A stretch of 64,000 bases of DNA from Pseudomonas chlororaphis subsp. aurantiaca (GCF_013466605.1 NZ_CP059162.1:5146001-5210000), one strand, 5' to 3'; counted from the first letter of the stretch, positions 53,892 through 62,576 are shown. Notes: a model not told the origin generated them from the letters alone. Numbers and translations: made by a program.

Positions 53892-54382
53892 CAATCCGGC
53901 ATGCCTCGGGTCACCAGGCTTTCCAGGCGATCCAGGCTCTGCCCCCAGCCCTCATGAAAACCCATGGCTTCATGGGCCTGCCGGTCCTCTTCGCTCCAGT
54001 GCATGGCGCGGGCGGTGTAGAGGGTCTTGCCGTCCAGGTCGTCGAAGGTCACCTCGGCGCTCATGAAGGCCTTGGCCGAAGGAATCCAGCCCGGCAGGAA
54101 GGCGTCGGTGAACACCAGCCGCCGCGGCGCGACTATCTCCAGGAACACGCCCATGGTCGGGTATTCGTTGCCATCCGGGGCACGCATCAGGGTGCGAAAC
54201 TGGCCGCCGACCCACAGGTCCATTTCACACTCGGGGGTGGTCATGCCGTGGGGCCCCCACCATTGCACCAGCAACTGCGGTTCGGTCCAGGCGCGGAACA
54301 GCTTGCCGGGCGGCGCATCGATCAGGCGACTGATGGACAACTCATATTGGGCGGGCGCAGGGCCCAGGCTGCGGTCGGTCAT
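53891..54382 (-). CDS. SRPBCC/AHSA1-type lipid or ligand-binding protein
   Basis: This 163-residue START-like fold begins ELSISRLIDAPPGKLFRAWT and contains LVQWWGPHGMTTPECEMDL and the C-terminal helix GWGQSLDRLESLV. Such proteins bind hydrophobic ligands in a helix-grip cavity. The gene is third of four in the ECF42 operon and shares a four-base overlap with the sigma gene. The ligand is unknown. Confidence 0.9.
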   Translation of the reverse strand: MTDRSLGPAPAQYELSISRLIDAPPGKLFRAWTEPQLLVQWWGPHGMTTPECEMDLWVGGQFRTLMRAPDGNEYPTMGVFLEIVAPRRLVFTDAFLPGWIPSAKAFMSAEVTFDDLDGKTLYTARAMHWSEEDRQAHEAMGFHEGWGQSLDRLESLVTRGMPD

Positions 54383-54437
54383 TGCGAAACTCCTGCTTAT
54401 GATTGTTTTTCCAGAGCTCGTTTTTCCAAGGTGGCGA

Positions 54438-54782
54438 TCAGGGATTCAACTCGCGCACCGGGCGCACCTCGACGCTGCCGACCCGGGCCGCCGGGATGTT
54501 GCCGGCGACCTGGATGGCTTCGTTGAGGTCCTTGGCATCGATCAGGTAGAACCCGGCCAACTGCTCCTTGGTTTCGGCGAACGGGCCGTCGGTGATCGAC
54601 AGCCGGCCGCCGCGCATGCGCACCGTGGTCGCGCTCTGCACCGACTCCAGGGCCTCGGCGGCAAGCATCCGGCCGCTGCCCTGCACCGACTCGGCGTAAG
54701 CCATGCACTCGGCGTCCTTCGGGCTCTCCGGCAGGCTGTGCAACAGCTGTTCGTCGCTGTAGACCAGGCATAGGTATTTCAT
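54438..54782 (-). CDS. DGPF/YCII-related protein
   Basis: The protein has 114 residues from the ATG at 54782 (MKYLCLVYSDEQLL). It carries the hallmark TDGPFAETKEQLAGFYLIDA. DGPF proteins are the signature neighbours of ECF42 sigma factors and are thought to be their functional targets; activity is not established. It follows the SnoaL-like gene by 67 bases. Confidence 0.93.
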   Translation of the reverse strand: MKYLCLVYSDEQLLHSLPESPKDAECMAYAESVQGSGRMLAAEALESVQSATTVRMRGGRLSITDGPFAETKEQLAGFYLIDAKDLNEAIQVAGNIPAARVGSVEVRPVRELNP

Positions 54783-54849
54783 GGGGCTCTCCTCGATCGA
54801 GCTGATCAACTATGGCTGCTGTTTCAGGCTTTGGCGAAAAACCCGACGA

Positions 54850-55284
54850 TCAGGGTTGCAGGTCGAACAATGCGGTACCGCTCTGCATGTCGAACGGCGC
54901 CGACCAGTGCTCGTGGACCACTTTCCACTGGCCGCCCAGGCGCTGGTAACCCGCGGTCACGCGCATCCAGCAGGCCTTGGTCTCGCCCTTGTCGTCGGTG
55001 CCGCCGCAGTGGGCGAGCCAGTGGGCGAAGGCGATGTCGCTGGCGCCGACTATGTGCAGCTGCTCGAAGTCGAAGATGCCAGGGCCGGGGCAGACTTCCA
55101 TGCAGGCCTTCCAGTGCGCACGGTAGGCTTCCTTGCCCTGGAATTGCAACGCGGTCACGGCGTCGAACGAGGTGATGTCGTCGGCGTAGTAGCTGACGAT
55201 CCGATCGATGTCCTTGGCTATCACGGCCTGGCGCCAGGCATCGATCAGGCTGCGGATTTCGCTTTCGGTGGTTTGGGCGTTCAT
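54850..55284 (-). CDS. SnoaL/NTF2-fold protein, first gene of the ECF42 operon
   Basis: This 144-residue protein has a SnoaL-like fold (IRSLIDAWRQAVIAKDIDRI, then YYADDITSFDAV and WKVVHEHWSAPF). Such proteins are small-molecule isomerases or hydroxylases, or simple binding domains. It lies immediately downstream of the predicted ECF42 promoter. Confidence 0.9.
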   Translation of the reverse strand: MNAQTTESEIRSLIDAWRQAVIAKDIDRIVSYYADDITSFDAVTALQFQGKEAYRAHWKACMEVCPGPGIFDFEQLHIVGASDIAFAHWLAHCGGTDDKGETKACWMRVTAGYQRLGGQWKVVHEHWSAPFDMQSGTALFDLQP

Positions 55285-55363
55285 GGCAGTTCTCCTTGCG
55301 ATTGAGTGACACGGGCTCAGGGTGGCCGCCCGAGGCGACCGTTAAATCCTGAAGACCCCCTTA

Positions 55364-55390
55364 GTCGTCTGGCCGCCCGGCAAATCGACA
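55364..55390 (-). promoter_or_regulatory. Predicted ECF42 promoter
   Basis: On the minus strand TGTCGA (55390-55385) is followed after 17 bases by CGAC (55367-55364). As I recall, this is the published form of ECF42 promoters (TGTCGA at -35 and CGA at -10). It lies 80-106 bases upstream of the first gene of the operon, so the sigma factor probably drives its own operon. Confidence 0.7.
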
Positions 55391-55468
55391 AGGCCAGGAA
55401 AAAAAACCGGGCCCCCGGGCAAAATCGCTAGAATCGCCACTCCCACAGCCCACCCTCAGTGCCCGGAT

Positions 55469-55966
55469 ATGGATAGCCCAGTGACCACCCGACTCGTGCC
55501 CTACGAACAGCTCGACGCCACGCAATTGCAGCAGCTCGACGCGCTCGAAGTGCACCCGCAGCAGAAGAATTATTCCGGTGATATCTACACCGCGCTGCAT
55601 ACCCTGCTCAAGGCGCCGGAGCCCGGGATCAAGGGCTTCGCCCTGCTCGCCGACGAAGTCCCGGTGGCGTTCCTGCTGCTCAAGCGCCCGCCGTTCCTGC
55701 CCCACTGGGCCGACCCCGACACCGCCACCCTGCATGCCTTGCAGGTCGATCACCGGGTCCAGGGCCAGGGCTACGGCCGCGCCTGCCTGCAAGCCCTGCC
55801 CGCCGCCGCGCGCCAGGCGTGGCCGGAGATCAAGGGGTTGATGCTGTCGGTGGACGCGGACAACGCAGCGGCGTTCAACCTCTACCTGAAGCAAGGCTGG
55901 GTCGACAGCGGCGAGGCCTACCGGGGCCGCATCGGCTACGAACGCCGCCTGGCCCTGATTTTCTGA
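55469..55966 (+). CDS. GNAT-family N-acetyltransferase
   Basis: This 165-residue protein has the GNAT acetyl-CoA loop HRVQGQGYGRACLQAL (motif A) near 95-110 and the C-terminal NAAAFNLYLKQGWVDSG. The substrate is unknown. It is divergent from the ECF42 operon. Confidence 0.87.
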   Translation: MDSPVTTRLVPYEQLDATQLQQLDALEVHPQQKNYSGDIYTALHTLLKAPEPGIKGFALLADEVPVAFLLLKRPPFLPHWADPDTATLHALQVDHRVQGQGYGRACLQALPAAARQAWPEIKGLMLSVDADNAAAFNLYLKQGWVDSGEAYRGRIGYERRLALIF

Positions 55967-55983
55967 CGTTACCCAGGAGAAGC

Positions 55984-56592
55984 ATGATGCTGACCACCCT
56001 CGAGCAACTGGAAGCGATCTACGGCCACCCCCTCGAACGGGCCGTGCGCAAGGAAATCCCCTTCCTCAACCCGGACTACCAGGCCATGGTGCGCGCCTCG
56101 CCGCTGGTGATCCTGAGCACCGTCGGCCCCGACGGCATGGATGGCTCGCCCCGCGGCGATGTCCCGGGTTTCGTGCGGATCGTCGACGAGCGCACCCTGG
56201 CCCTGCCCGACCGCCCGGGCAACAACCGCATCGACAGCCTGCGCAATATCGTCAGCGACCCGCGGGTGGCCCTGCTGTTCATCATCCCGGGCATCGGCGA
56301 GACCCTGCGGGTCAACGGCCGGGCGCGGATCTCGGCCGAGCCGGCGCTGCTGGAGAGCTTCGCGGTGAAGGGCAAGCCGGCGCGCACGGTGATCCTGGTG
56401 GACATCGAGGCGGCCTACTTCCACTGCTCCAAGGCCATCGTGCGTTCCGACCTGTGGAACCCCGAGCGCTATCTGGAACGCTCGGCCCTGCCCTCGGCCG
56501 GCGCGATCCTCAAGCGCCTCTGCGACGGCCAGTTCGACGCCGACCGCTACGACCGGGAAATGCCGGAACGGGTGCGCAACAGCCTGTATTGA
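55984..56592 (+). CDS. Pyridoxamine 5'-phosphate oxidase-fold flavoprotein
   Basis: This 202-residue protein has the flavin-reductase/PNPOx-like split-barrel segments VILSTVGPDGMDGSPRGD and NNRIDSLRNIVSDPRVALLF. The C-terminal part includes KAIVRSDLWNP. A second ATG is one codon downstream; the GGAG ribosome site serves both. The family includes flavin- or heme-binding oxidoreductases of unknown substrate. It is 18 bases from the preceding GNAT gene and probably co-transcribed. Confidence 0.85.
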   Translation: MMLTTLEQLEAIYGHPLERAVRKEIPFLNPDYQAMVRASPLVILSTVGPDGMDGSPRGDVPGFVRIVDERTLALPDRPGNNRIDSLRNIVSDPRVALLFIIPGIGETLRVNGRARISAEPALLESFAVKGKPARTVILVDIEAAYFHCSKAIVRSDLWNPERYLERSALPSAGAILKRLCDGQFDADRYDREMPERVRNSLY

Positions 56593-56713
56593 ATGCTTCT
56601 GCTGGAGCGAAGCTTGCTCGCGATGAAGGCTAACGCGGTACATCAGCCAGACCGCAGCGTCCCTATCGCGGGCAAGCCTCGCTCCTGCGCCGCGGCATTA
56701 CAAAATGACAGGC
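56593..56713. repeat. REP-like palindromes downstream of the flavoprotein gene
   Basis: GCGAAGCTTGCTCGCGATGA and CTATCGCGGGCAAGCCTCGC form an inverted pair of the second REP family. Confidence 0.65.
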
Positions 56714-56742
56714 AAAAAAAAGGGCTGCCTCGCCGCAGCCCT
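56714..56742 (-). terminator. Intrinsic terminator of the minus-strand GNAT gene
   Basis: AGGGCTGC (56742-56735 on the minus strand) pairs with GCAGCCCT (56728-56721), with T8 following. It starts seven bases after the gene's stop codon. Confidence 0.93.
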
Positions 56743-56748
56743 TCGATC

Positions 56749-57246
56749 TCACAACTCCAGCACCATCTCATGCCAGGCCATGCCGCCATGGTCCGACGCC
56801 GAGGCCTTGAGGTAGACGAAACCAAAACGCTCGTACAGCGGCACATGCCGCTCCTTGCACATCAGGTTGATGCTGGCCTTGCCCAGGCCGCGCATGCGCT
56901 CGATAAAAGCCTCCAGCAAACGCCGGGAAACACCCTGGCCCTGATAGTCCGGATGCACCACCACCGACATGATCACCACGTGAGGGCCGGCGGGGTCGTG
57001 GCCGATCAGTTCCTTGAAGGCCTCGTCGGCCATCTCGACCTCGAAGGCCGCGCCGGAATTGATAAAGCCGGCCACCACGCCCTCCACCTCGGCGACGATG
57101 AAACCCTCGGGCCAGGTGGCGATGCGGGTGGCGATCTTCTCCCGGGTGGCGGCTTCGTCGCCTTCGTAGGCCAGGGTTTCGATGGCGAAGCAACGGTCCA
57201 GGTCAGCGGCGGCGACCTGACGGGTCAACAGACTGGATAAGGTCAT
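56749..57246 (-). CDS. GNAT-family N-acetyltransferase
   Basis: The protein has 165 residues from the ATG at 57246 (MTLSSLLTRQVAAADLDRCF). The acetyl-CoA loop VVVHPDYQGQGVSRRLLEAF is clear, and RHVPLYERFGFVYLKAS is the usual end. The C-terminal context resembles arylalkylamine-type acetyltransferases, but the substrate is open. Confidence 0.88.
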   Translation of the reverse strand: MTLSSLLTRQVAAADLDRCFAIETLAYEGDEAATREKIATRIATWPEGFIVAEVEGVVAGFINSGAAFEVEMADEAFKELIGHDPAGPHVVIMSVVVHPDYQGQGVSRRLLEAFIERMRGLGKASINLMCKERHVPLYERFGFVYLKASASDHGGMAWHEMVLEL

Positions 57247-57414
57247 GGGGAACAGATCGGCATGGGAAATGCCGCTGATCATACAGTAATAAGGCTTGCA
57301 TATCGAACGGCGGCAAGCCCGTAAAACCTGCATATAGTCGCTGTCATCCGCGCGCCGACCGGGTTATTTATCAGGGCTCAATCAATCCCATCCTGGTCAA
57401 GTACGGAAGTCGCC

Positions 57415-57525
57415 ATGAGCAATGTTCAGATCGGTTTGCTGGTGCTGTTCGGCATCAGTGCGTTCGGTTTTGTCACCCTGTCCATCGACCTGTGGCGCGC
57501 CCGCCGGCCGGGCAAGGGCAAATGA
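57415..57525 (+). CDS. 36-residue single-pass membrane peptide
   Basis: The peptide MSNVQIGLLVLFGISAFGFV, then TLSIDLWRARRPGKGK, has one transmembrane helix (about 5-24) and a basic cytoplasmic tail. It has a CGGAAG ribosome site. No homologue is recognised. The reading frame is clean and has pseudomonad codon use. Confidence 0.55.
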   Translation: MSNVQIGLLVLFGISAFGFVTLSIDLWRARRPGKGK

Positions 57526-57554
57526 CCGGGCCCGTCGCAGGCCCGGCCCGCGAC

Positions 57555-58043
57555 TCACTGCTCCTTGAGCGGCAGCCAGACTTCCAGCACGCCCTGGCCG
57601 GTGTCGGGGTTGAAATCGGCGCTGTAGCGTTCGAATTCCGGCGCATCAGCGGCTTCACGCCCGGACTGCGGCAGCCAGGTTTTCCAGATGTACTGGAAGG
57701 TCTGCGGCAGGCTCGCCAGCGGCCCCTTGTGCTCGAACACCGCATAGTGTTGTGGCGGCACCTCGGCCCAGCGGTACAGCTCGGGCAGGTCGTCGAGCTT
57801 GCTGATCTCGACCCCGGCGATGTATTCGAAGCCGCCCTGGCCGTCGGGGTTGCAACAGAGGCCGTAGGTCACCTCCCCCACCTGGCCGGGGACCTTGCCA
57901 AGGTGCGGGATAAAGCGCTCCCAGAGTTCAGGAATGCGCTGCGTCGTCTCGGGAGTGAAACGCCCGCCAAGACCGGCGATCAGCAGAAAGCGCCCTTTCT
58001 CGAAACGCGGCACCGGCCCGCTGACCTGTTTTTGCTCATCCAT
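57555..58043 (-). CDS. GyrI-like/AraC effector-binding domain protein
   Basis: This 162-residue stand-alone effector-binding domain (FEKGRFLLIAGLGGRFTPET, then YGLCCNPDGQGGFEYIAGVE and ADFNPDTGQGVLEVWLPLKE) matches the GyrI/SbmC-like fold that binds small molecules. There is no HTH. It follows the LysE exporter gene on the same strand, which suggests joint handling of one compound. The start at the ATG 58043 fits the family better than the long open frame upstream. Confidence 0.85.
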   Translation of the reverse strand: MDEQKQVSGPVPRFEKGRFLLIAGLGGRFTPETTQRIPELWERFIPHLGKVPGQVGEVTYGLCCNPDGQGGFEYIAGVEISKLDDLPELYRWAEVPPQHYAVFEHKGPLASLPQTFQYIWKTWLPQSGREAADAPEFERYSADFNPDTGQGVLEVWLPLKEQ

Positions 58044-58108
58044 GATGCAACTCCTGCCTGAAAAATGGGTTCGGCAGGGAGTATAGAGGCCAAAGCCGAA
58101 TCGCTGGG

Positions 58109-58774
58109 TCAGAGCGCAGGAAGCTCCGCGACCGCCGCGCCGACGATGAATTCCTGGTAACCGGACAGGATCACGTAGACCGCGAAATAGCAGAAGATCG
58201 CCGCAGATGCCAGGTAGGAATAGCGCAACAACTTGTCGCCCAGCAGCTTGCCGCCCTGGGTCGCGGCAAAGCACAGGCCCACGACCCAGGCCAGCCCGGC
58301 GCAGAAGAAACCGCTGAGGAACAGCCCGGAGCTGAGCAGGTCGCCGCCACCGGAACGGGCAATCAGGGTCCCGCCCACCGCGGCGAACCAGAGGATCGCG
58401 CTGGGGGACGACATGGCCAGGAAGATGCCGCGGAAAAACTCCTTGCGCGGCGAACCGTTGTCCACCTCGCCGGCCTCGGCCAGCACCGCGCTGTGGTGGA
58501 TCGCCGAATAGATCATCTTCGCCGCGAAGTACACCAGCAGCGCCGACCCGCCGATCCACAACACCCAGCGCACCGCCTCGTACTGCAGCAGCACGGTCAT
58601 GCCGGCCAGCGCCAGCACGGCGTAGACCAGGTCACCGACACAGGTGCCCAGGCCCAGGCAGAAACCCTGGAAGTAGCCACGCTGCATGGCCAGGGTAATC
58701 ATCGCGATATTGGCCACGCCTATGTCCAGGCACAGCGAAAGGCTCAGCAGAAAGCCGCTGGTAAACTCCATCAT
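58109..58774 (-). CDS. LysE-family amino-acid exporter
   Basis: This 221-residue protein with six hydrophobic segments has the LysE/RhtB pattern (LCLDIGVANIAMITLAMQRGY in pieces, then FCLGLGTCVGDLVYAVLALAG). The family exports amino acids or metabolites by proton antiport. Two ATG codons (58774 and 58771) are possible starts. The GyrI-like gene follows on the same strand. Confidence 0.9.
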   Translation of the reverse strand: MMEFTSGFLLSLSLCLDIGVANIAMITLAMQRGYFQGFCLGLGTCVGDLVYAVLALAGMTVLLQYEAVRWVLWIGGSALLVYFAAKMIYSAIHHSAVLAEAGEVDNGSPRKEFFRGIFLAMSSPSAILWFAAVGGTLIARSGGGDLLSSGLFLSGFFCAGLAWVVGLCFAATQGGKLLGDKLLRYSYLASAAIFCYFAVYVILSGYQEFIVGAAVAELPAL

Positions 58775-59028
58775 TCATCCTGTTCGATGCGGTTGTTCGA
58801 GTGGGGGGTATTTAACGCGGGCGGGCCCGGCAAACACAATGCGCAGGCTGCGAATCCCGCCACGACGATGCGAATCCCTGTCCAGGCAGCGCCGCTGCCG
58901 GCGAAAAAAATAGTTGCCGCCCCCCTCTGGACAGCCTGGCACCACTGCCCTTATCGTCTGCCCCCAGGCCACCGCAGTGGCCGACGTCGCTCGGACGGTT
59001 CCGGGCGCTCACGTACTCCGAGGCAACA

Positions 59029-60240
59029 ATGGCCGAACAAGGTTCGCCGCGCCGCTTTGCGCGCATAGATCGACTCCCCCCCTACGTATTCAATATCACT
59101 GCCGAGCTGAAGATGGCTGCGCGTCGGCGCGGCGAAGACATCATCGACTTGAGCATGGGTAACCCCGACGGTGCGACTCCGCCGCACATCGTCGAGAAAC
59201 TGGTCACCGTCGCCCAGCGCGAAGACACCCACGGCTACTCCACCTCCAAGGGTATTCCGCGTCTGCGCCGGGCCATTTCGCGCTGGTACAAGGATCGCTA
59301 CGAGGTCGATATCGACCCGGAAAGCGAAGCCATCGTCACCATCGGTTCCAAGGAAGGCCTGGCGCACCTGATGCTCGCCACCCTGGACCAGGGCGACACC
59401 GTGCTGGTGCCCAACCCGAGCTACCCGATCCATATCTACGGCGCAGTGATCGCCGGCGCCCAGGTGCGTTCGGTGCCGCTGGTGCCGGGCGTGGACTTCT
59501 TCGACGAACTGGAACGGGCCATCCGCGGCTCGATCCCGAAACCGAAGATGATGATCCTCGGCTTCCCGTCCAACCCTACCGCGCAGTGCGTCGAGCTGGA
59601 CTTCTTCGAGCGGGTGATCGCCCTGGCCAAGCAGTACGACGTGCTGGTGATCCATGACCTGGCCTACGCCGACATCGTCTACGACGGCTGGAAAGCCCCG
59701 TCGATCATGCAGGTGCCGGGCGCCAAGGACATCGCGGTGGAGTTCTTCACCCTGTCCAAGAGCTACAACATGGCCGGTTGGCGCATCGGCTTCATGGTCG
59801 GCAACCCGGAACTGGTCAGCGCCCTGGCGCGGATCAAGAGCTACCACGACTACGGCACCTTCACCCCGTTGCAGGTGGCGGCCATCGCCGCGCTGGAAGG
59901 CGACCAGCAGTGCGTGAAAGACATCGCCGAGCAGTACCGCCAGCGCCGCAATGTGCTGGTCAAGGGCCTGCACGAGCTGGGCTGGATGGTCGAGAACCCC
60001 AAGGCTTCGATGTACGTCTGGGCGAAGATTCCCGAGGCCTACGCCCACCTGGGCTCGCTGGAGTTCGCCAAGAAGCTGCTGGCCGAGGCCAAGGTCTGCG
60101 TCTCGCCAGGCGTCGGTTTCGGCGAGTACGGCGACGACCATGTGCGTTTCGCCCTGATCGAAAACCAGGACCGCATCCGCCAGGCCGTGCGCGGTATCCG
60201 CGGCATGTTCCGCGCCGATGGGCTGGTGCAGAAAGGCTGA
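59029..60240 (+). CDS. alaC: Alanine transaminase AlaC
   Basis: This 403-residue class I PLP aminotransferase makes alanine from pyruvate and glutamate. The start [20 protein letters not shown] and the active-site lysine in [15 protein letters not shown] identify the AlaC branch. Length is normal. It is monocistronic with a strong terminator. Confidence 0.92.
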   Translation: MAEQGSPRRFARIDRLPPYVFNITAELKMAARRRGEDIIDLSMGNPDGATPPHIVEKLVTVAQREDTHGYSTSKGIPRLRRAISRWYKDRYEVDIDPESEAIVTIGSKEGLAHLMLATLDQGDTVLVPNPSYPIHIYGAVIAGAQVRSVPLVPGVDFFDELERAIRGSIPKPKMMILGFPSNPTAQCVELDFFERVIALAKQYDVLVIHDLAYADIVYDGWKAPSIMQVPGAKDIAVEFFTLSKSYNMAGWRIGFMVGNPELVSALARIKSYHDYGTFTPLQVAAIAALEGDQQCVKDIAEQYRQRRNVLVKGLHELGWMVENPKASMYVWAKIPEAYAHLGSLEFAKKLLAEAKVCVSPGVGFGEYGDDHVRFALIENQDRIRQAVRGIRGMFRADGLVQKG

Positions 60241-60258
60241 TCCGCGTCGCCCTATAAA

Positions 60259-60300
60259 CAGGCACAAAAAAACCGCAGCGATGCGGTTTTTTTGTGCCTG
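60259..60300. terminator. Strong bidirectional terminator after alaC
   Basis: A perfect 19-bp stem (60259-60277 with 60282-60300, GCGA loop) includes A7 in the left arm and T7 in the right arm. It can end alaC from the left and gntP from the right. Confidence 0.93.
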
Positions 60301-60308
60301 TCTGCCAA

Positions 60309-60418
60309 CCCTGTAGCCGCTGCCGCAGGCTGCGATCGGCCGGCACGGCCGGTAGCGATCTTGCAATCGCTGAAGGCTCTTGGAGCCTTATCGCAGCCTT
60401 CGGCAGCGGCTACAGGGC
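60309..60418. repeat. REP pair between alaC and gntP
   Basis: TGTAGCCGCTGCCGCAGGCTG near 60312 and the inverted ATCGCAGCCTTCGGCAGCGG near 60393 flank a short centre. It is the common REP pair of this window. Confidence 0.78.
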
Positions 60419-60423
60419 TCGGG

Positions 60424-61776
60424 TCAGACCACCAGCGACAGCAGCAGGATAAAGATCAGGCCGACCACTGAGAGGATGGTTTCCATCGCGGTCCAGGTCT
60501 TGAAGGTTTCCGCCACGGTCATGTTGAAGTACTGCTTCACCAGCCAGAAACCGGCGTCGTTGACGTGGGACAGGATCAGCGAACCGGCACCGGTGGCCAG
60601 CACCAGCAGCTCCCGGTTCACCCCAGGAATCATGCCGACCACTGGCACCACGATGCCCGCGCCAGTGATGGTCGCCACGGTCGCCGAACCGGTGGCGATG
60701 CGAATCACCGCCGCTACCAGCCACGCCAGGAGGATCGGCGAGATCTGCGCGTTGACCGCCATGTGGCCGATCACGTCACCCACGCCGCTGGTCACCAGCA
60801 TCTGCTTGAAGCCACCGCCGGCACCGATGATCAGGATGATCGCCGCGGTCGGCGCCAGGCTGGCGTCGAGCAGCTTGAGGATCTGCCGGGAGCCGATGCC
60901 CTGGCGCGAACCGAAGGTGTAGAGCGACAGCAGCAAGGCCAGCAACAGCGCGCTGATCGGGTGACCGATCATGTCCATCCAGATGCGGAAGAAATGCCCG
61001 TCCGGGAAGGCTACGTCGGCGAAGGTCTTGAGCAGCATCAGGAACACCGGCAGCAGCACGGTGAGCAGGGTCACGCTGAAGCTCGGCAGGTTGGCCGAGG
61101 TGTTCTCGCGCGCCAGCTGATCGACCAGTTCCTGGGACGGATGACCCGGGATGTGCTTGGCGATGAAGGTGCCGTAGATCGGACCGGCGATGATCGCGGT
61201 CGGCAGGGCAACGATCAGGCCGTAAAGAATGGTCTTGCCGATGTCGGCGCCGAACACGCCGATGGCCAGCAGCGGGCCCGGATGCGGCGGCACCAGGCCG
61301 TGCACCGCGGACAGGCCGGCCAGCAGCGGGATGCCGATCTTGATGATCGACACGCCGGTGCGCCGGGCGACGATGAACACCAGCGGGATCAGCAGCACGA
61401 AGCCGATCTCGAAGAACAGCGGGATGCCCACCAGGAAGGCGGCGAACATCATCGCCCACTGCACCCGCTCCTTGCCGAACGAGCGGATCAGGGTCTGGGC
61501 GATCTGATCCGCACCGCCGGATTCGGCCATCATTTTGCCGAGCATGGTGCCCAGCGCGAGGATGATCCCGACGAAACCGAGTACACCGCCGAAGCCGTCC
61601 TGGAACGCCTTGATGATCTTGTCCACCGGCATGCCCGAAGTCAGGCCGAGGAAACCCGCGGCGATGGTCAGGGCAATGAAGGGATGCAGCTTGAATCGGG
61701 TGATCAGCACGATCAGCCCGATAATGGTGACCACTGCGTCTACCAGCAGATAGGTCTCTTGGGACATGCCAAACAT
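60424..61776 (-). CDS. gntP: Gluconate:H+ symporter, GntP/GntT family
   Basis: This 450-residue protein with 12 or more hydrophobic segments starts MFGMSQETYLLVDAVVTIIG and has the family blocks GLVPPHPGPLLAIGVFGAD and GAGIVVPVVG. It imports gluconate. It follows gntK in the gluconate cluster, with an operator-like palindrome at 61833 ahead of it. Confidence 0.94.
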   Translation of the reverse strand: MFGMSQETYLLVDAVVTIIGLIVLITRFKLHPFIALTIAAGFLGLTSGMPVDKIIKAFQDGFGGVLGFVGIILALGTMLGKMMAESGGADQIAQTLIRSFGKERVQWAMMFAAFLVGIPLFFEIGFVLLIPLVFIVARRTGVSIIKIGIPLLAGLSAVHGLVPPHPGPLLAIGVFGADIGKTILYGLIVALPTAIIAGPIYGTFIAKHIPGHPSQELVDQLARENTSANLPSFSVTLLTVLLPVFLMLLKTFADVAFPDGHFFRIWMDMIGHPISALLLALLLSLYTFGSRQGIGSRQILKLLDASLAPTAAIILIIGAGGGFKQMLVTSGVGDVIGHMAVNAQISPILLAWLVAAVIRIATGSATVATITGAGIVVPVVGMIPGVNRELLVLATGAGSLILSHVNDAGFWLVKQYFNMTVAETFKTWTAMETILSVVGLIFILLLSLVV

Positions 61777-61832
61777 GGGGTTGCCTCCGGTTTGTTGTTT
61801 TTATTCAAGCGTTAAAAACGTGAGCCGAGTGG

Positions 61833-61844
61833 GATAGCGCTATC
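61833..61844. promoter_or_regulatory. Operator-like palindrome upstream of gntP
   Basis: GATAGCGCTATC is a 12-base perfect palindrome between gntK and gntP. It shares AGCGCTA with the two other sites in the cluster. Confidence 0.6.
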
Positions 61845-61859
61845 TAGGTGAACCGAAGC

Positions 61860-62393
61860 TTATCGGGATGAGTCCAGCCCGTGCTCCAGCCACCAGCCAT
61901 GGGCCTGTTCGGCCAGCCGGTCAACGCTGTGGATGGTGGCGTCCAATGCCAGGGTCAGGGGTTCGCCCACGGGAGATTCGAGGGTGGCGAACTGACTGTC
62001 GATCAGGGTCGAAGGCATGAAATGCCCCGGACGGTGGGCCACGCGATCGGCGGCCACCTGTGGTGTCAATTGCAGGAAAACGAAGCCCAGGCCGGGCGTG
62101 GCGCTGCGCAGGCGGTCGCGGTACTTGCGCTTGAGCGCCGAGCAGGTCAGCACCGGACGCTGTCCGGCGGCCAGGGCACGACGCAACTCGTCGCACAGGC
62201 TGTCGAGCCAGCCGGCACGGTCGTCGTCGTTCAGGGGAATACCGGCACTCATCTTGGCGATATTGGCGGCAGGGTGGAACGTATCGCCTTCAATGGCCGT
62301 GGCGCCGCTGCGCTGGCACAGCGCTTCACTGACGCTGGACTTGCCGCAGCCGGCAACGCCCATGATGACCAGGGCGGTGATGGGTTGACTCAT
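61860..62393 (-). CDS. gntK: Gluconokinase
   Basis: This 177-residue P-loop kinase has Walker A GVAGCGKS (13-20) and the DTFHPAANIAKMSAGIPLND block of gluconate kinases. It phosphorylates gluconate to 6-phosphogluconate for the Entner-Doudoroff pathway. It is the first gene before gntP and divergent from gntR. Confidence 0.95.
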   Translation of the reverse strand: MSQPITALVIMGVAGCGKSSVSEALCQRSGATAIEGDTFHPAANIAKMSAGIPLNDDDRAGWLDSLCDELRRALAAGQRPVLTCSALKRKYRDRLRSATPGLGFVFLQLTPQVAADRVAHRPGHFMPSTLIDSQFATLESPVGEPLTLALDATIHSVDRLAEQAHGWWLEHGLDSSR

Positions 62394-62410
62394 GAAACAC
62401 CTCAGCGCGC

Positions 62411-62425
62411 AGACAGCGCTACCTT
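62411..62425. promoter_or_regulatory. GntR operator candidate upstream of gntK
   Basis: AGACAGCGCTACCTT is identical over 15 bases to the site at 62562. Read on the minus strand, AAGGTAGCGCT fits the published Pseudomonas GntR site as I recall it. Confidence 0.6.
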
Positions 62426-62561
62426 CGCTCTTCGAAACTCTAGGGCAAAAATAGTTTCTGCCGACGCCTTCTTGTCATTTTTGTGGGTTGCCGCGTATAT
62501 AGGCCGCGAAACCAAAGAGTGCGGGTCAGGCCGACCGCGCTCACGCATTGCAGCTGTTTCG

Positions 62562-62576
62562 AGACAGCGCTACCTT
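62562..62576. promoter_or_regulatory. GntR operator candidate upstream of gntR
   Basis: This second copy of AGACAGCGCTACCTT lies 33 bases upstream of the gntR start. The two copies are 151 bases apart in the divergent spacer and may allow looping and autorepression. Confidence 0.6.

Noticed and set aside
55361..55894. Minus-strand frame opposite the GNAT gene
   Set aside because: Covers the ECF42 promoter and the GNAT gene; no domain.
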